Shown: positions 1 to 6,814, numbered from the stretch's first letter. The stretch is 10,482 bases of DNA from Cyanobacteriota bacterium (GCA_027482985.1 JAIXVO010000471.1:1-10482), one strand, 5' to 3'. The notes: a model not told the origin generated them from the sequence alone. Program-made: numbers and translations.

Positions 1-35
1 AGGAGTCAGGAGTCAGGAGCCAGGAGTCAGGAGCG
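1..35 (+). repeat. Tandem heptanucleotide repeat (AGGAGTC-type, five copies, open to the left)
   Basis: Five consecutive 7-mers are seen: AGGAGTC, AGGAGTC, AGGAGCC, AGGAGTC, AGGAGCG. The array starts at the first base of the window and may continue leftward. Short tandemly repeated heptamers (STRR type) are a known feature of heterocystous and other filamentous cyanobacteria, usually between genes. Here the array lies in the open frame that continues into the topoisomerase pinwheel. Three heptamers encode seven residues, so the translated product has a seven-residue period (E-S-G-V-R-S-Q, then E-S-G-A-K-K). Confidence 0.85.
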
Positions 36-1076
36 AAGAAAGCGGACGCTGGCGAGGGTGACGGGGTGATACTGCCGCTGTTTGAAGAGGAGCCAGAAGT
101 CGCTGAGGATACGGTGCTGGAAATTACGCAGCGGGGCTATGCGCGGCGATTGACGATGAAAGCCTTTCAGCGGCAGACAAAAAATCGGACGGGTGAAGGT
201 TCGGCAACGCTGGCGGACGGGGAAGATTTCCCGGTGCAAACCCATGTCACGACGACGGGCAATAGTCTGGTCGCCGTCACCCGCAGCGGCAAAGCCTACG
301 CTGTCAAAGTCGGGGATGTGCCACCGGGAACAGCGCGATCGAAGGGTGCCCCCCTGATCACCCTGCTGCCCGCCGCCGCCCAAAGTGATCCCACAGGCAT
401 TATTGGCAGCTTCATTCTGCCAGATGACCAGACGGACAAATTTTTGCTGATCCTGACCCAACAGGGACGCGCCAAACGCCTACCCTTGGAGGACTTTGCA
501 GATCTAACGGGACGCGGTTTAACGTTGCTGAAGCTGAAGGACGATGATCAAATCATCCAAATGCAAGTGACCATGGTGGGCGAGCAATTGGTGGTTGCGA
601 CTTCCAGCGGGCGGATGTTGCGGGTGGCGGTGAATGATGAGCAACTCCCGATCCAGAGCCGCACCGCGCAGGGTCAATTGGTGATGCGGTTGAGCAAACG
701 GGAACAGTTAGTCGGCGGGACAACGGTGTCGCTGGGTGGCGTGTTGTTAATGCTGACAGAAAAAGGCTATGGCAAACGGATGCCCGTCGCGACGATGCGC
801 CTTTCTAATCCCGGTGATTTGGGCGGTCATGGCATTCAGTTTGTCACCAAGACGGATACGCTGGTGGGCTTAATTGGGCTGCAACCGGGGATGCAAATCA
901 GCCTCGTGACGAATCACGATCGCATCCTGCGTCTGCCCCTCGACACTGTCCCGATGCAAGGCCGAGATAGCGGCGGCGATCGCCTCTTCAAGCTCGAAAA
1001 AGACGAAAAAATCGCCACCGTTCTGATCCTGAATGACACTCCAACCACCGACGGCACCAGCGATCAGGATGAGTAA
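1..1076 (+). CDS. DNA gyrase/topoisomerase IV subunit A paralog, C-terminal pinwheel (5' truncated by window edge)
   Basis: The reading frame is open from the left edge (first full codon at position 3) and ends at TAA 1074-1076, giving 357 visible residues. They form six repeats of about 50 residues with the GyrA/ParC C-terminal blade pattern (hydrophobic strand, T-x-x-G-x-x-K/R-R-x-P/x): GYARRL, GKAYAV, GRAKRLP, GRMLRV, GYGKRMP and RILRLP. This domain binds and bends the DNA segment in type IIA topoisomerases; the breakage-reunion domain with the catalytic Tyr would lie upstream, outside the window. The first blade reads QRQTKNRTGEG where gyrases carry the GyrA-box (Q-R/K-R-G-G-R/K-G). A canonical box is therefore absent, which fits the second, ParC-like GyrA paralog of cyanobacteria better than the wrapping gyrase. 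GTG at 66 with GAGG at 54-57 could start a stand-alone pinwheel, but the open upstream frame makes truncation by the edge more likely. The MFS gene follows 6 bp later. Confidence 0.85.
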   Translation, partial: ESGVRSQESGAKKADAGEGDGVILPLFEEEPEVAEDTVLEITQRGYARRLTMKAFQRQTKNRTGEGSATLADGEDFPVQTHVTTTGNSLVAVTRSGKAYAVKVGDVPPGTARSKGAPLITLLPAAAQSDPTGIIGSFILPDDQTDKFLLILTQQGRAKRLPLEDFADLTGRGLTLLKLKDDDQIIQMQVTMVGEQLVVATSSGRMLRVAVNDEQLPIQSRTAQGQLVMRLSKREQLVGGTTVSLGGVLLMLTEKGYGKRMPVATMRLSNPGDLGGHGIQFVTKTDTLVGLIGLQPGMQISLVTNHDRILRLPLDTVPMQGRDSGGDRLFKLEKDEKIATVLILNDTPTTDGTSDQDE

Positions 1077-1082
1077 ATACTG

Positions 1083-2300
1083 ATGACATCCACCAAACCG
1101 TCCTTACCGCTGCAATTTTGGATTCTGTCCCTGATTGCCTTCATTAACTCTGTCAGCTTCACCGCGATTATTCCGCTGATCTATCCTTATGCCAAACAAT
1201 TTGGCCTGAGTGATTTTCAAGCCAGCCTGTTGACCACAGCTTACGCGATCGCCCAATTCGTCTTCACCCCGATTCTCGGTCGCCTCTCCGACTTTTTGGG
1301 ACGTAAACCGCTGTTACTCCTGAGTTTGAGTGGCACTGTGGTAGCCGGGGCGATCGCCAGTGTCGCTCCGGTGGCGTGGCTCCTCTATGCTGCCCGGATG
1401 CTGGATGGGGTGACTGGGGGGAACGTCTCCATCGCCCGCGCCGTTGTTAGCGACATGACGACTCCCGCTCAACGTCCCCGCGCCTTTGGCATCTTTGATG
1501 CGATGTTTCGGCTGGGGTTTGTCGTGGGGCCAGGGTTAAGCTTTTTCGCCCAAACGGTGCCCCCGTTTCCCTTTGTCACCCAATTGGGCATGGGCTTTCT
1601 GGTGGCAGCGGTAATGGCGCTGATCGCCGTGATCCTGACGGCTGTGTTTTTGCCGGAAACGTTATCGGAAAAACGTCCTTTTCACTTCGGTTGGCGCGAT
1701 CTGGGGCTGGGGCGAATTGCCCGCTCCGTTACCCGTCCCGTCCTGGGACCACTGTTTCTGCTGACCTTCTTCAACGGGTTCACCTTCACCATTTTTACGT
1801 TCGCATTTCAGCCCTTCTTTCTCACCGTCCTGGGTCAGGATGCCCAAATGCTGGCGATCGTCTTTGCGCTGTTTGGCATCCTCGGCTTTGTGACCCAAAT
1901 CTTTGGGCTGGAACCCCTGACTCGCCGCTACAAGCTCGCCAATATTCTGGCGATCGCCATTCTGGTGCGCGGCATTCTGTTTCTCCTGATCCCGACCTTT
2001 CCAACCTTCCCAGCTTTTCTGGCCTTGAGCATCGTGTTTGGGATTGCCAACGGCTACCCGCTGCCGTTGATCAACTCGCTGCTGTCCCTCAACAGCAGTA
2101 ACCAGGAACAGGGGGAAATCTTTGGCGTGAATGCCTCGTTCCTGAGTATTTCCAACGCCTTTGGTCCCGCGTTTGCCGGGGTGCTGGTGAGCCTGGGGTA
2201 TAAAGCGCCCTTCTGGATTACGGGGGTGTTGACCCTGGCGACGGCGGCCTATGCCTATCAGCTCAAAGCCCATGTGGAACCGGAGAAAATGAGGCGGTGA
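1083..2300 (+). CDS. MFS transporter, DHA1/TetA-like drug:H+ antiporter family
   Basis: This is a 405-residue integral membrane protein, the usual length for a 12-helix major facilitator exporter. The hydrophobic segments are spaced as two six-helix halves, with a cytoplasmic central loop around residues 190-215 (PETLSEKRPFHFGWRD). The loop 2-3 signature (motif A) is seen as GRLSDFLGRKP at residues 66-76. The helix 4-5 region has D108-G-V-T-G-G-N followed by SIARAVVSDMT and GFVVGPGLSF (145-154), the antiporter motif C region typical of TetA-like proteins. It probably exports a small compound in exchange for protons; the substrate cannot be told from sequence. The ATG lies 6 bp after the topoisomerase stop codon with no strong Shine-Dalgarno, so translational coupling is likely. 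It converges with the glycosyltransferase gene, 52 bp away. Confidence 0.88.
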   Translation: MTSTKPSLPLQFWILSLIAFINSVSFTAIIPLIYPYAKQFGLSDFQASLLTTAYAIAQFVFTPILGRLSDFLGRKPLLLLSLSGTVVAGAIASVAPVAWLLYAARMLDGVTGGNVSIARAVVSDMTTPAQRPRAFGIFDAMFRLGFVVGPGLSFFAQTVPPFPFVTQLGMGFLVAAVMALIAVILTAVFLPETLSEKRPFHFGWRDLGLGRIARSVTRPVLGPLFLLTFFNGFTFTIFTFAFQPFFLTVLGQDAQMLAIVFALFGILGFVTQIFGLEPLTRRYKLANILAIAILVRGILFLLIPTFPTFPAFLALSIVFGIANGYPLPLINSLLSLNSSNQEQGEIFGVNASFLSISNAFGPAFAGVLVSLGYKAPFWITGVLTLATAAYAYQLKAHVEPEKMRR

Positions 2301-2352
2301 GGCGCAAGGGAGGCGATCATTCAGGGCATGACCCAATGGGCTGACCCGTCGC

Positions 2353-3315
2353 TTAACCGCCCCACACTTTTTCCAGCACGGTATCCGGCACAATGTCCGC
2401 CATGTTGCCGTTGAGAGATTTGATGCCCACAAAGCGGCTGTCATTGGGCAGGAGTTTGGCTGGGTCGGTGGGACCAAATAGCGCCAGGGTGTAGGTTTTC
2501 ACGGCAACAGCCAGGTGCATCGGGGCACTGTCGGTACAAATCATCAGACTGGCTCCGGCAATCATCGCCGTCAGGCGACCAATGTCGCGCGGGCTGGTGA
2601 TTTTGACATTCGGATTCGCCTGAACCAATGCCTGCACAAATTCCTTATCTTCTGGCCCCTGCACCACGACGATCGGTAACTCTGGCTGCTTCTGTTGAAA
2701 ATCTTGCAGGATACTTTTCCAATTCTCCACAGGATAAATTTTGTTGATCCCTTTGACTTTGGCCAGTTGGCTAGAACCGCCATGAATCAGCACATAACCG
2801 CCACTGCCAATGCCCAACCGTTGCCGTTCCGCATCCGCCCAATCCAGCGATTTCGCAGGCACACTGACGGCCACTTCTGGACACGGTGTGGTGATGTCCA
2901 GTCCTTTTAACAGGTCGTGATACATCGTGGCTGCGTACTGATCCGTTTTCAGCGGGACGGGGTTGGTCAGGAAGAACTCGCCGCCGCCGCCCGCAAAGCC
3001 GACCCGCGTGGGAATGCCTGTGAGCCAGAGGAGAAAGCCGACTACCCACCGTTGTCCCAGGGAGAGCGCGATGTCATATTCGCGATCGCGCAAATTGCCC
3101 AGCAGATTGCCAAAATCGGCCAGACTGTTGCGGCCTTTGAAATCGAATTGGAGGACATTGGTGACTGACTTGCTGACTTGATAGGCGGCAGCGGCTCGCG
3201 GCTCCACCACCACATCAATCTGAGCATCTGGATATGCCCGGTGCAAATCATCCAGCGTAGGAAAAAATAAGACTTGATCGCCAATTCCGCCAGGGACGAG
3301 GGCTACTATCCGCAT
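2353..3315 (-). CDS. Glycosyltransferase family 9 protein (heptosyltransferase-like)
   Basis: This 320-residue protein is close to the usual length of GT9 (WaaC/WaaF-like) enzymes, which transfer a sugar from a nucleotide donor onto the LPS core or another cell-surface glycan. The N-terminal Rossmann half opens with MRIVALVPGGIGD (residues 1-13); the G-G-x-G-D turn with Asp13 is the acceptor-side signature. The C-terminal half carries IHGGS (177-181) and the donor-binding block TDSAPMHLA (261-269) followed by LALFGPTDP (277-285). No signal peptide is visible, which fits a cytoplasmic, membrane-associated enzyme. The ATG at 3315 is forced because an in-frame stop lies three codons upstream; no good Shine-Dalgarno is present. 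Cyanobacterial LPS often lacks heptose, so the sugar and acceptor should not be assumed. The gene is divergent from the TPR gene and convergent with the MFS gene. Confidence 0.87.
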   Translation of the reverse strand: MRIVALVPGGIGDQVLFFPTLDDLHRAYPDAQIDVVVEPRAAAAYQVSKSVTNVLQFDFKGRNSLADFGNLLGNLRDREYDIALSLGQRWVVGFLLWLTGIPTRVGFAGGGGEFFLTNPVPLKTDQYAATMYHDLLKGLDITTPCPEVAVSVPAKSLDWADAERQRLGIGSGGYVLIHGGSSQLAKVKGINKIYPVENWKSILQDFQQKQPELPIVVVQGPEDKEFVQALVQANPNVKITSPRDIGRLTAMIAGASLMICTDSAPMHLAVAVKTYTLALFGPTDPAKLLPNDSRFVGIKSLNGNMADIVPDTVLEKVWGG

Positions 3316-3438
3316 AATCTTTTATGTCACACCAAATTCGCTCCTTATTTTAGGGGAAGAACTGCGGAAGTTATGCGTTTTCCGGATACTTTCCCCAGGT
3401 TCTCTTTCCTGACACTGCGTAAAACCCTTGAATGATGG

Positions 3439-3447
3439 TGATATAGA
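3439..3447 (+). promoter_or_regulatory. Possible extended -10 promoter element before the TPR gene
   Basis: The bases TGATATAGA match the extended -10 form TGnTATAnT with one mismatch. No good -35 lies 17 bp upstream, as expected for extended -10 promoters. Transcription would start near 3453-3456, a few bases before the hairpin at 3457-3496. This is inference from base pattern only. Confidence 0.3.
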
Positions 3448-3456
3448 ACTTAGGAC

Positions 3457-3499
3457 AACCCGCACCGATGCCCGATTTAGCAGCGGTGGGCGGGTTTTT
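3457..3499 (+). terminator. Terminator-like hairpin in the leader of the TPR gene (possible attenuator or sRNA end)
   Basis: AACCCG (3457-3462) pairs with CGGGTT (3491-3496) and CACCG (3463-3467) pairs with CGGTG (3484-3488), leaving a 2-nt GG bulge and a 16-nt loop. A run of five T (3495-3499) follows the stem. This is an intrinsic-terminator shape on the plus strand, but it ends only 8 bases before the ATG at 3508 and no plus-strand gene precedes it closely. It could attenuate the TPR gene, end a very short RNA, or block ribosome access. The reverse strand has no matching T-run, so it does not serve the glycosyltransferase gene. Confidence 0.5.
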
Positions 3500-3521
3500 G
3501 AACTTTTATGCAAGTAATTGA
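3468..3521 (+). CDS. Putative 17-codon leader ORF overlapping the TPR gene start
   Basis: ATG at 3468 lies in the loop of the leader hairpin and opens 17 codons (M-P-D-L-A-A-V-G-G-F-L-N-F-Y-A-S-N) ending with TGA 3519-3521. It overlaps the ATG of the TPR gene at 3508 out of frame. A weak AGGA lies at 3452-3455, 12 bases upstream, longer than ideal. The peptide matches nothing I recognise. It may be chance; its interest comes from the position, since its translation would disrupt the 3' arm of the hairpin and bring ribosomes to the downstream start. Confidence 0.2.
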   Translation: MPDLAAVGGFLNFYASN

Positions 3522-5766
3522 TTATCCTCTCATTGCTAACGTCGCTGTGATGAACACCGCTGCTCAACCCATTTCTGGGATTAACCAGAAAACCTATACG
3601 CGGTTAAAGACCTCTTTGCGGTTGAATCTGCGGCGGCAAATTTTTCTCGCGGTGTGTGATGACCTGGAACTTCGGAGTCAGTTGGTGAGCGCGTTGCAAG
3701 CCGAACTCGCCCCCGCATTTGTCAGTCTTAATTTAAATTTGGCCGATCCCAACCCGATGGCGCAGGTGTCGCAATGGCAGCAACAGCGATCGCCCCACCC
3801 GCAAGCCGCCACCACCACTGGGTTTCAAATCCTGGGCATTGAACATCTCACCCGCCAACCCGCGCCCGTCCAAAAGCGGTTTCTCACCCATTTGCAGGCG
3901 ATCGAATACTACATGCCCGCCCTCGACAGCACCCTCCTGCTCTGGGTGCCGCGTCCCTGGCTGCGCACGATTCGGCAATCCGCTCCCACCTTTTGGGAAT
4001 GGCACACCGCCTTATTTGAATTTGAAGGCGACCCGACCCCGCTGCGATCGTCCAGTCCCCTGGTAGCAGCAGTGCCGTCCCGTCCAGCGCCGCGATCGCA
4101 CCCCCAACCCCCGACTATCACCCGCTTGCCGCTGGCGCAGGTCGAAACTTGGTCAGCCCCCGTCCTGGACTCGGACGAATTCGACGCAGCGGAACTCGAA
4201 GAACCCGCCCTCCTGGAAGCCCCCGACATCCTCCCGGACACTTTGTGGGACATCCTGACCCAAGACTTAGCCCGCCTGGATGCGCCCCTCCCTCATCCCC
4301 CCGCCACAACTCCCACCCCGCCCGCTTCCACCGCCCCCGCTCCAGTGCCTCCCGTCAGTGATATCCTGACTTTGCCTCAGTCGCCGCAGACTGCGCCGCC
4401 CAGCTTTGTCCCGGTGGTGACGGCCGCCTCAGCCGCCTTACAGCAGCGCTTACAGGAGGCACTCGCACAAGATCCCACCTCGGCCCAGCATCAGGCGGGG
4501 TGGGAAGCGCTCCAGCGGATTGAGCAGTTGCAAACTCAAGTTTCGGCGGAAACCCTGGCATCCGCTTATTATTCGTTGGGTCGAGCCTACCGCGACTGGA
4601 TTGAGCAGGGGGACAACTCGCCGCAGACCTTGGACATTGCGATCGCCGCCCACGAACACACCCTCAGCTTGCTGCCCGATGATAGTTCCGGTGCCGATGT
4701 CGCGAATGACCTGGGAAATCTCCTGTGGCTGCGATCGCGGCAAACGACGGTAGCAGAGCAACAACTCGCCAGTTTAGAGCAGGCGATCGCGGCGTATCAA
4801 CTGGCATTAGCCGCTACCGATGAGGCGACTGATCCCAACACCTGCGCCATGATTCAGAACAATCTGGGATCAGCCTATGGCGATCTGGCCCAGTACCAAG
4901 AGCCAGCGATCAATTTGCAAAAATCGGTGCAGGCATACCAACTGGCATTGCACTATCGTTCTGCCGCCGCCGACCCCGCCCGCTATGCCGCCACCCAAAA
5001 CAACCTGGGCACCGCCTGCTGGAATTTAGCCCAACATCAGCAGCCCGTCGATTGGCTGAAACAAGCGATCGCCGCCTATCAAGAGGCATTGACCTACTAC
5101 ACCCCAGAGCGGGAAGCCCTCAGCTACGCCATGATCCAGAACAACATCGGCACCGCCTACTGGAATTTGGCTCAGCATCTCCACAGTCCCAAAGCCGGGA
5201 CGACCAGTGCCTCCTCCCCCGAAATTCTTCTGCGCCTCGCGATCGCCGCCTATGACCATGCTTTGGTCTATCGCACCCTGACCGCCGCTCCCGCAGGCTG
5301 TGCCGCCACCCAAAATAACCTGGGCACCGCCCAATGGGATCTCGCTATGTTACCCACCACCGCCCCAGCCGAGCGGCGCGATCGCTTACAACAGGCGATC
5401 GCCGCCTACGAAACCGCGATCGCGGCAGTGGCACACCTGACAGCCCAATCCGTCGATCGCCCCGCCCTCACCTTTGATGTCCTCGCCACCCACAATAATT
5501 TGGGACTCGCCTATTTCCATCTTGCAATGGATCGTCCGGGAGCCATGCCCGCCCGCGATCGTCAACAAGCCCTGGAAACCGCCCTGAGCCATCATCTACA
5601 GGCATTGCAGGGCTGGGAAGCCAGCAGCGAGTTACACCAAACCACCCTGGATTTCGTCATCCAAACCGTCCGTGCCCTCTTCAGCGAATTCGGCATTCAA
5701 GGTCAAAACCTCGCCCTCTCCCAAATTCCCCCCACCTTTCTCCCCCAAGTCATGAGCAAACTCTAA
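3508..5766 (+). CDS. TPR protein with N-terminal degenerate NTPase-like domain
   Basis: 752 residues in three parts. Residues about 40-175 alternate strands and helices: IFLAVCDD (45-52), FVSLNLNL (71-78), FQILGIEHL (106-114), STLLLWVPRPW (141-151), ALFEFEG (168-174). The order resembles a STAND/AAA+ NTPase core with a Walker B-like third strand and a sensor-like fourth, but the first strand is not followed by a G-x-x-x-x-G-K-S/T P-loop. Residues about 176-305 are Pro/Ala-rich and acidic, probably a flexible linker. Residues about 310-752 hold TPR-like helical pairs with repeated QNNLG/NNIG/NNLG signatures near 450, 497, 544, 602 and 662, each paired with AIAAY-type second helices. TPRs bind protein partners, so a scaffold or sensor role is likely; the function is unknown. 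No signal peptide or membrane helix is seen. ATG 3550 (Met15) is an alternative start; neither start has a good Shine-Dalgarno. Confidence 0.85.
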   Translation: MQVIDYPLIANVAVMNTAAQPISGINQKTYTRLKTSLRLNLRRQIFLAVCDDLELRSQLVSALQAELAPAFVSLNLNLADPNPMAQVSQWQQQRSPHPQAATTTGFQILGIEHLTRQPAPVQKRFLTHLQAIEYYMPALDSTLLLWVPRPWLRTIRQSAPTFWEWHTALFEFEGDPTPLRSSSPLVAAVPSRPAPRSHPQPPTITRLPLAQVETWSAPVLDSDEFDAAELEEPALLEAPDILPDTLWDILTQDLARLDAPLPHPPATTPTPPASTAPAPVPPVSDILTLPQSPQTAPPSFVPVVTAASAALQQRLQEALAQDPTSAQHQAGWEALQRIEQLQTQVSAETLASAYYSLGRAYRDWIEQGDNSPQTLDIAIAAHEHTLSLLPDDSSGADVANDLGNLLWLRSRQTTVAEQQLASLEQAIAAYQLALAATDEATDPNTCAMIQNNLGSAYGDLAQYQEPAINLQKSVQAYQLALHYRSAAADPARYAATQNNLGTACWNLAQHQQPVDWLKQAIAAYQEALTYYTPEREALSYAMIQNNIGTAYWNLAQHLHSPKAGTTSASSPEILLRLAIAAYDHALVYRTLTAAPAGCAATQNNLGTAQWDLAMLPTTAPAERRDRLQQAIAAYETAIAAVAHLTAQSVDRPALTFDVLATHNNLGLAYFHLAMDRPGAMPARDRQQALETALSHHLQALQGWEASSELHQTTLDFVIQTVRALFSEFGIQGQNLALSQIPPTFLPQVMSKL

Positions 5767-6063
5767 GCCCCATCCCTACCATCCCCCCTTGCACATCACC
5801 AGAATTTATTGCAACAACGTCGCCACCAGAGCCTAGATGCGAAGTCCCAGCGTTGCCCTCTGGAGGGGGTTCGGGGGACGCAGCCGTCCACCGATTCGGG
5901 GGGTTTGGGGGGCTGCCACCCAAGCCGAGAATCTTGGTTTTGACCCAAGCCTAGCGCGACCCCAGACTTCGCGAATAAAGTAGCCCGTTCCAGGAGAGGG
6001 GACTGTAGGGTAAGACCAATCATTGCTTTTTGAGCCAGTCAAGTATGACCTCTCAGCCTACCC
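5767..6063. other. G-rich noncoding region between the TPR gene and the 2OG oxygenase gene
   Basis: About 300 bp with no convincing gene. It contains paired G-tracts on the plus strand: GGGGG-TTC-GGGGG near 5865-5877 and GGGGGG-TTT-GGGGGG near 5898-5912, separated by about 20 nt, a possible long-loop G-quadruplex. Other structure includes the inverted octamers GCGAAGTC (5839-5846) and GACTTCGC (5965-5972), the direct repeat CCCAAGCC (near 5919 and 5944), and a weak 5-bp hairpin CCAAG/CTTGG followed by TTTT near 5920-5941. Short minus-strand frames here are Pro/Trp/Arg-rich and low complexity, and look like translated noncoding DNA. It may be a dispersed repeat of the genome; the window alone cannot show that. 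Confidence 0.5.
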
Positions 6064-6660
6064 TTAGCCAAACACGTAATTAAAACTGAGACTAATACGG
6101 TCAGTCGTGCTGAGGTTCGGTTCCACGCCATGTTTGAGCCAACTGGGAAAAATTAACAGCAGCCCCGCCTGGGCTTGATGCGCTACAGCATCGGCAGTGT
6201 AGGCCGTGAAATTATTCACCGACGGTTTGTAAAAAGTGCGAGCTTCGCGGGGATCATAAAACATCAAATTGCCACAGTTTTCCGGCGTTTGCAGGTAATA
6301 AACGCCACTAAACAGACAGTTGGCATGGTCATGAATCTTGTTGCTGGCATACTGAGGGTTCACATTTGCCCAGCAATTCGCCGGTCGAATCGGCACCTGC
6401 TCATAGCCCATCGCCTGCGCACACTCCGCGATCGCACTTGTCACCAGTGCTTGAAACGGCTGAAATTCCACCAGATCAAATAGATTGCCCCGACTGTGCC
6501 ACCCCAACACATTGGAAGCCACCCGCCCCGCATCCTGCACTTGCAATTGCCGAATCACCTTCAGCAACCGCTGATCCATCTCTGTATGATCAGTCAGCTG
6601 AAACGAAAATAGCGGCGTGGGAAAGAGGACATGGTAAGCAGCCTGCCAGCGATCGCCCAT
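6064..6660 (-). CDS. 2OG-Fe(II) oxygenase family protein (TIGR02466/PF13759 type)
   Basis: About 198 residues from the chosen ATG (6658-6660). The C-terminal half is a double-stranded beta-helix of the putative 2-oxoglutarate/Fe(II) dioxygenase type: W-A-N-V-N, then I-H-D-H-A-N-C-L-F-S-G-V-Y-Y-L, then NLMFYDPR, then LLLIFPSWLKHGVEPN, and finally DRISLSFNYVF. The H-D-H cluster and the later His of WLKHGVEPN are the likely iron ligands, and the Arg of RISLSF should bind 2-oxoglutarate. Enzymes of this fold hydroxylate proteins or small molecules; the substrate here is unknown. A longer GTG start at 6687 is possible, but AGGAG at 6667-6671 sits 6 nt before the ATG at 6660 and decides for the shorter form (ATG 6663 is adjacent). 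The gene is divergent from the PPC/CARDB surface protein. No signal peptide is visible. Confidence 0.85.
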   Translation of the reverse strand: MGDRWQAAYHVLFPTPLFSFQLTDHTEMDQRLLKVIRQLQVQDAGRVASNVLGWHSRGNLFDLVEFQPFQALVTSAIAECAQAMGYEQVPIRPANCWANVNPQYASNKIHDHANCLFSGVYYLQTPENCGNLMFYDPREARTFYKPSVNNFTAYTADAVAHQAQAGLLLIFPSWLKHGVEPNLSTTDRISLSFNYVFG

Positions 6661-6666
6661 CATCCT

Positions 6667-6671
6667 CTCCT
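6667..6671 (-). promoter_or_regulatory. Shine-Dalgarno AGGAG that fixes the 2OG oxygenase start
   Basis: On the minus strand AGGAG lies 6 nt before ATG 6660 and 3 nt before ATG 6663. It falls inside the longer GTG-started frame, which argues against the GTG at 6687. Confidence 0.6.
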
Positions 6672-6719
6672 CTTCCAAAACATTCACTGAATTGCAGTCC
6701 GTCCGGCTACAAAACTGCC

Positions 6720-6728
6720 ATCATATCA
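6720..6728 (-). promoter_or_regulatory. Possible extended -10 promoter of the 2OG oxygenase gene
   Basis: The minus strand reads TGATATGAT, the extended -10 form TGnTATAAT with one mismatch. The predicted transcript start near 6713 would give a leader of about 50 nt. No clear -35 is present. A 10-bp palindrome TTCAATTGAA lies just upstream at 6733-6742 in this divergent region and could be a regulator site; this is pattern-based inference. Confidence 0.3.
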
Positions 6729-6814
6729 GCACTTCAATTGAAAAAATTCGATAAAGTTGCGGAGGTACTGCTTGTAAATCTGGTAAAGCAGGGAAAGATA
6801 ATGAGGCGATCGTA

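Noticed and set aside
1..35. Heptamer array as the edge of a CRISPR array
   Set aside because: The units are 7 bp and directly tandem with no spacers.
27..461. 144-residue minus-strand frame antisense to the topoisomerase pinwheel
   Set aside because: It has no recognisable domain and covers well-matched pinwheel blades on the plus strand.
2301..2352. Possible terminator between the convergent MFS and glycosyltransferase genes
   Set aside because: Only a repeated GGGC(A)TGACCC element and a 3-bp CCC/GGG pairing are seen, with no T-run on either strand.
1662..2477. Long minus-strand open frame across the MFS gene and the end of the glycosyltransferase gene
   Set aside because: It is Gln/Lys/Gly-rich with no domain, lies antisense to a clear membrane protein, and spans two real genes, so it is a codon-bias shadow.
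3457..3499. Leader hairpin as a known riboswitch or the Yfr1 RNA
   Set aside because: No aptamer core I recognise is present, and the conserved ACUCCUCACAC of Yfr1 is missing.
3322..3567. 81-residue minus-strand frame in the divergent intergenic region
   Set aside because: It overlaps the start of the TPR gene, is low in recognisable features and is not in frame with the glycosyltransferase start.
5796..6042. Short minus-strand frames (69 and 75 residues) in the G-rich spacer
   Set aside because: Two overlapping frames are both rich in Pro, Trp and Arg from the C-rich strand, have no good ribosome site and look like translated noncoding repeat.
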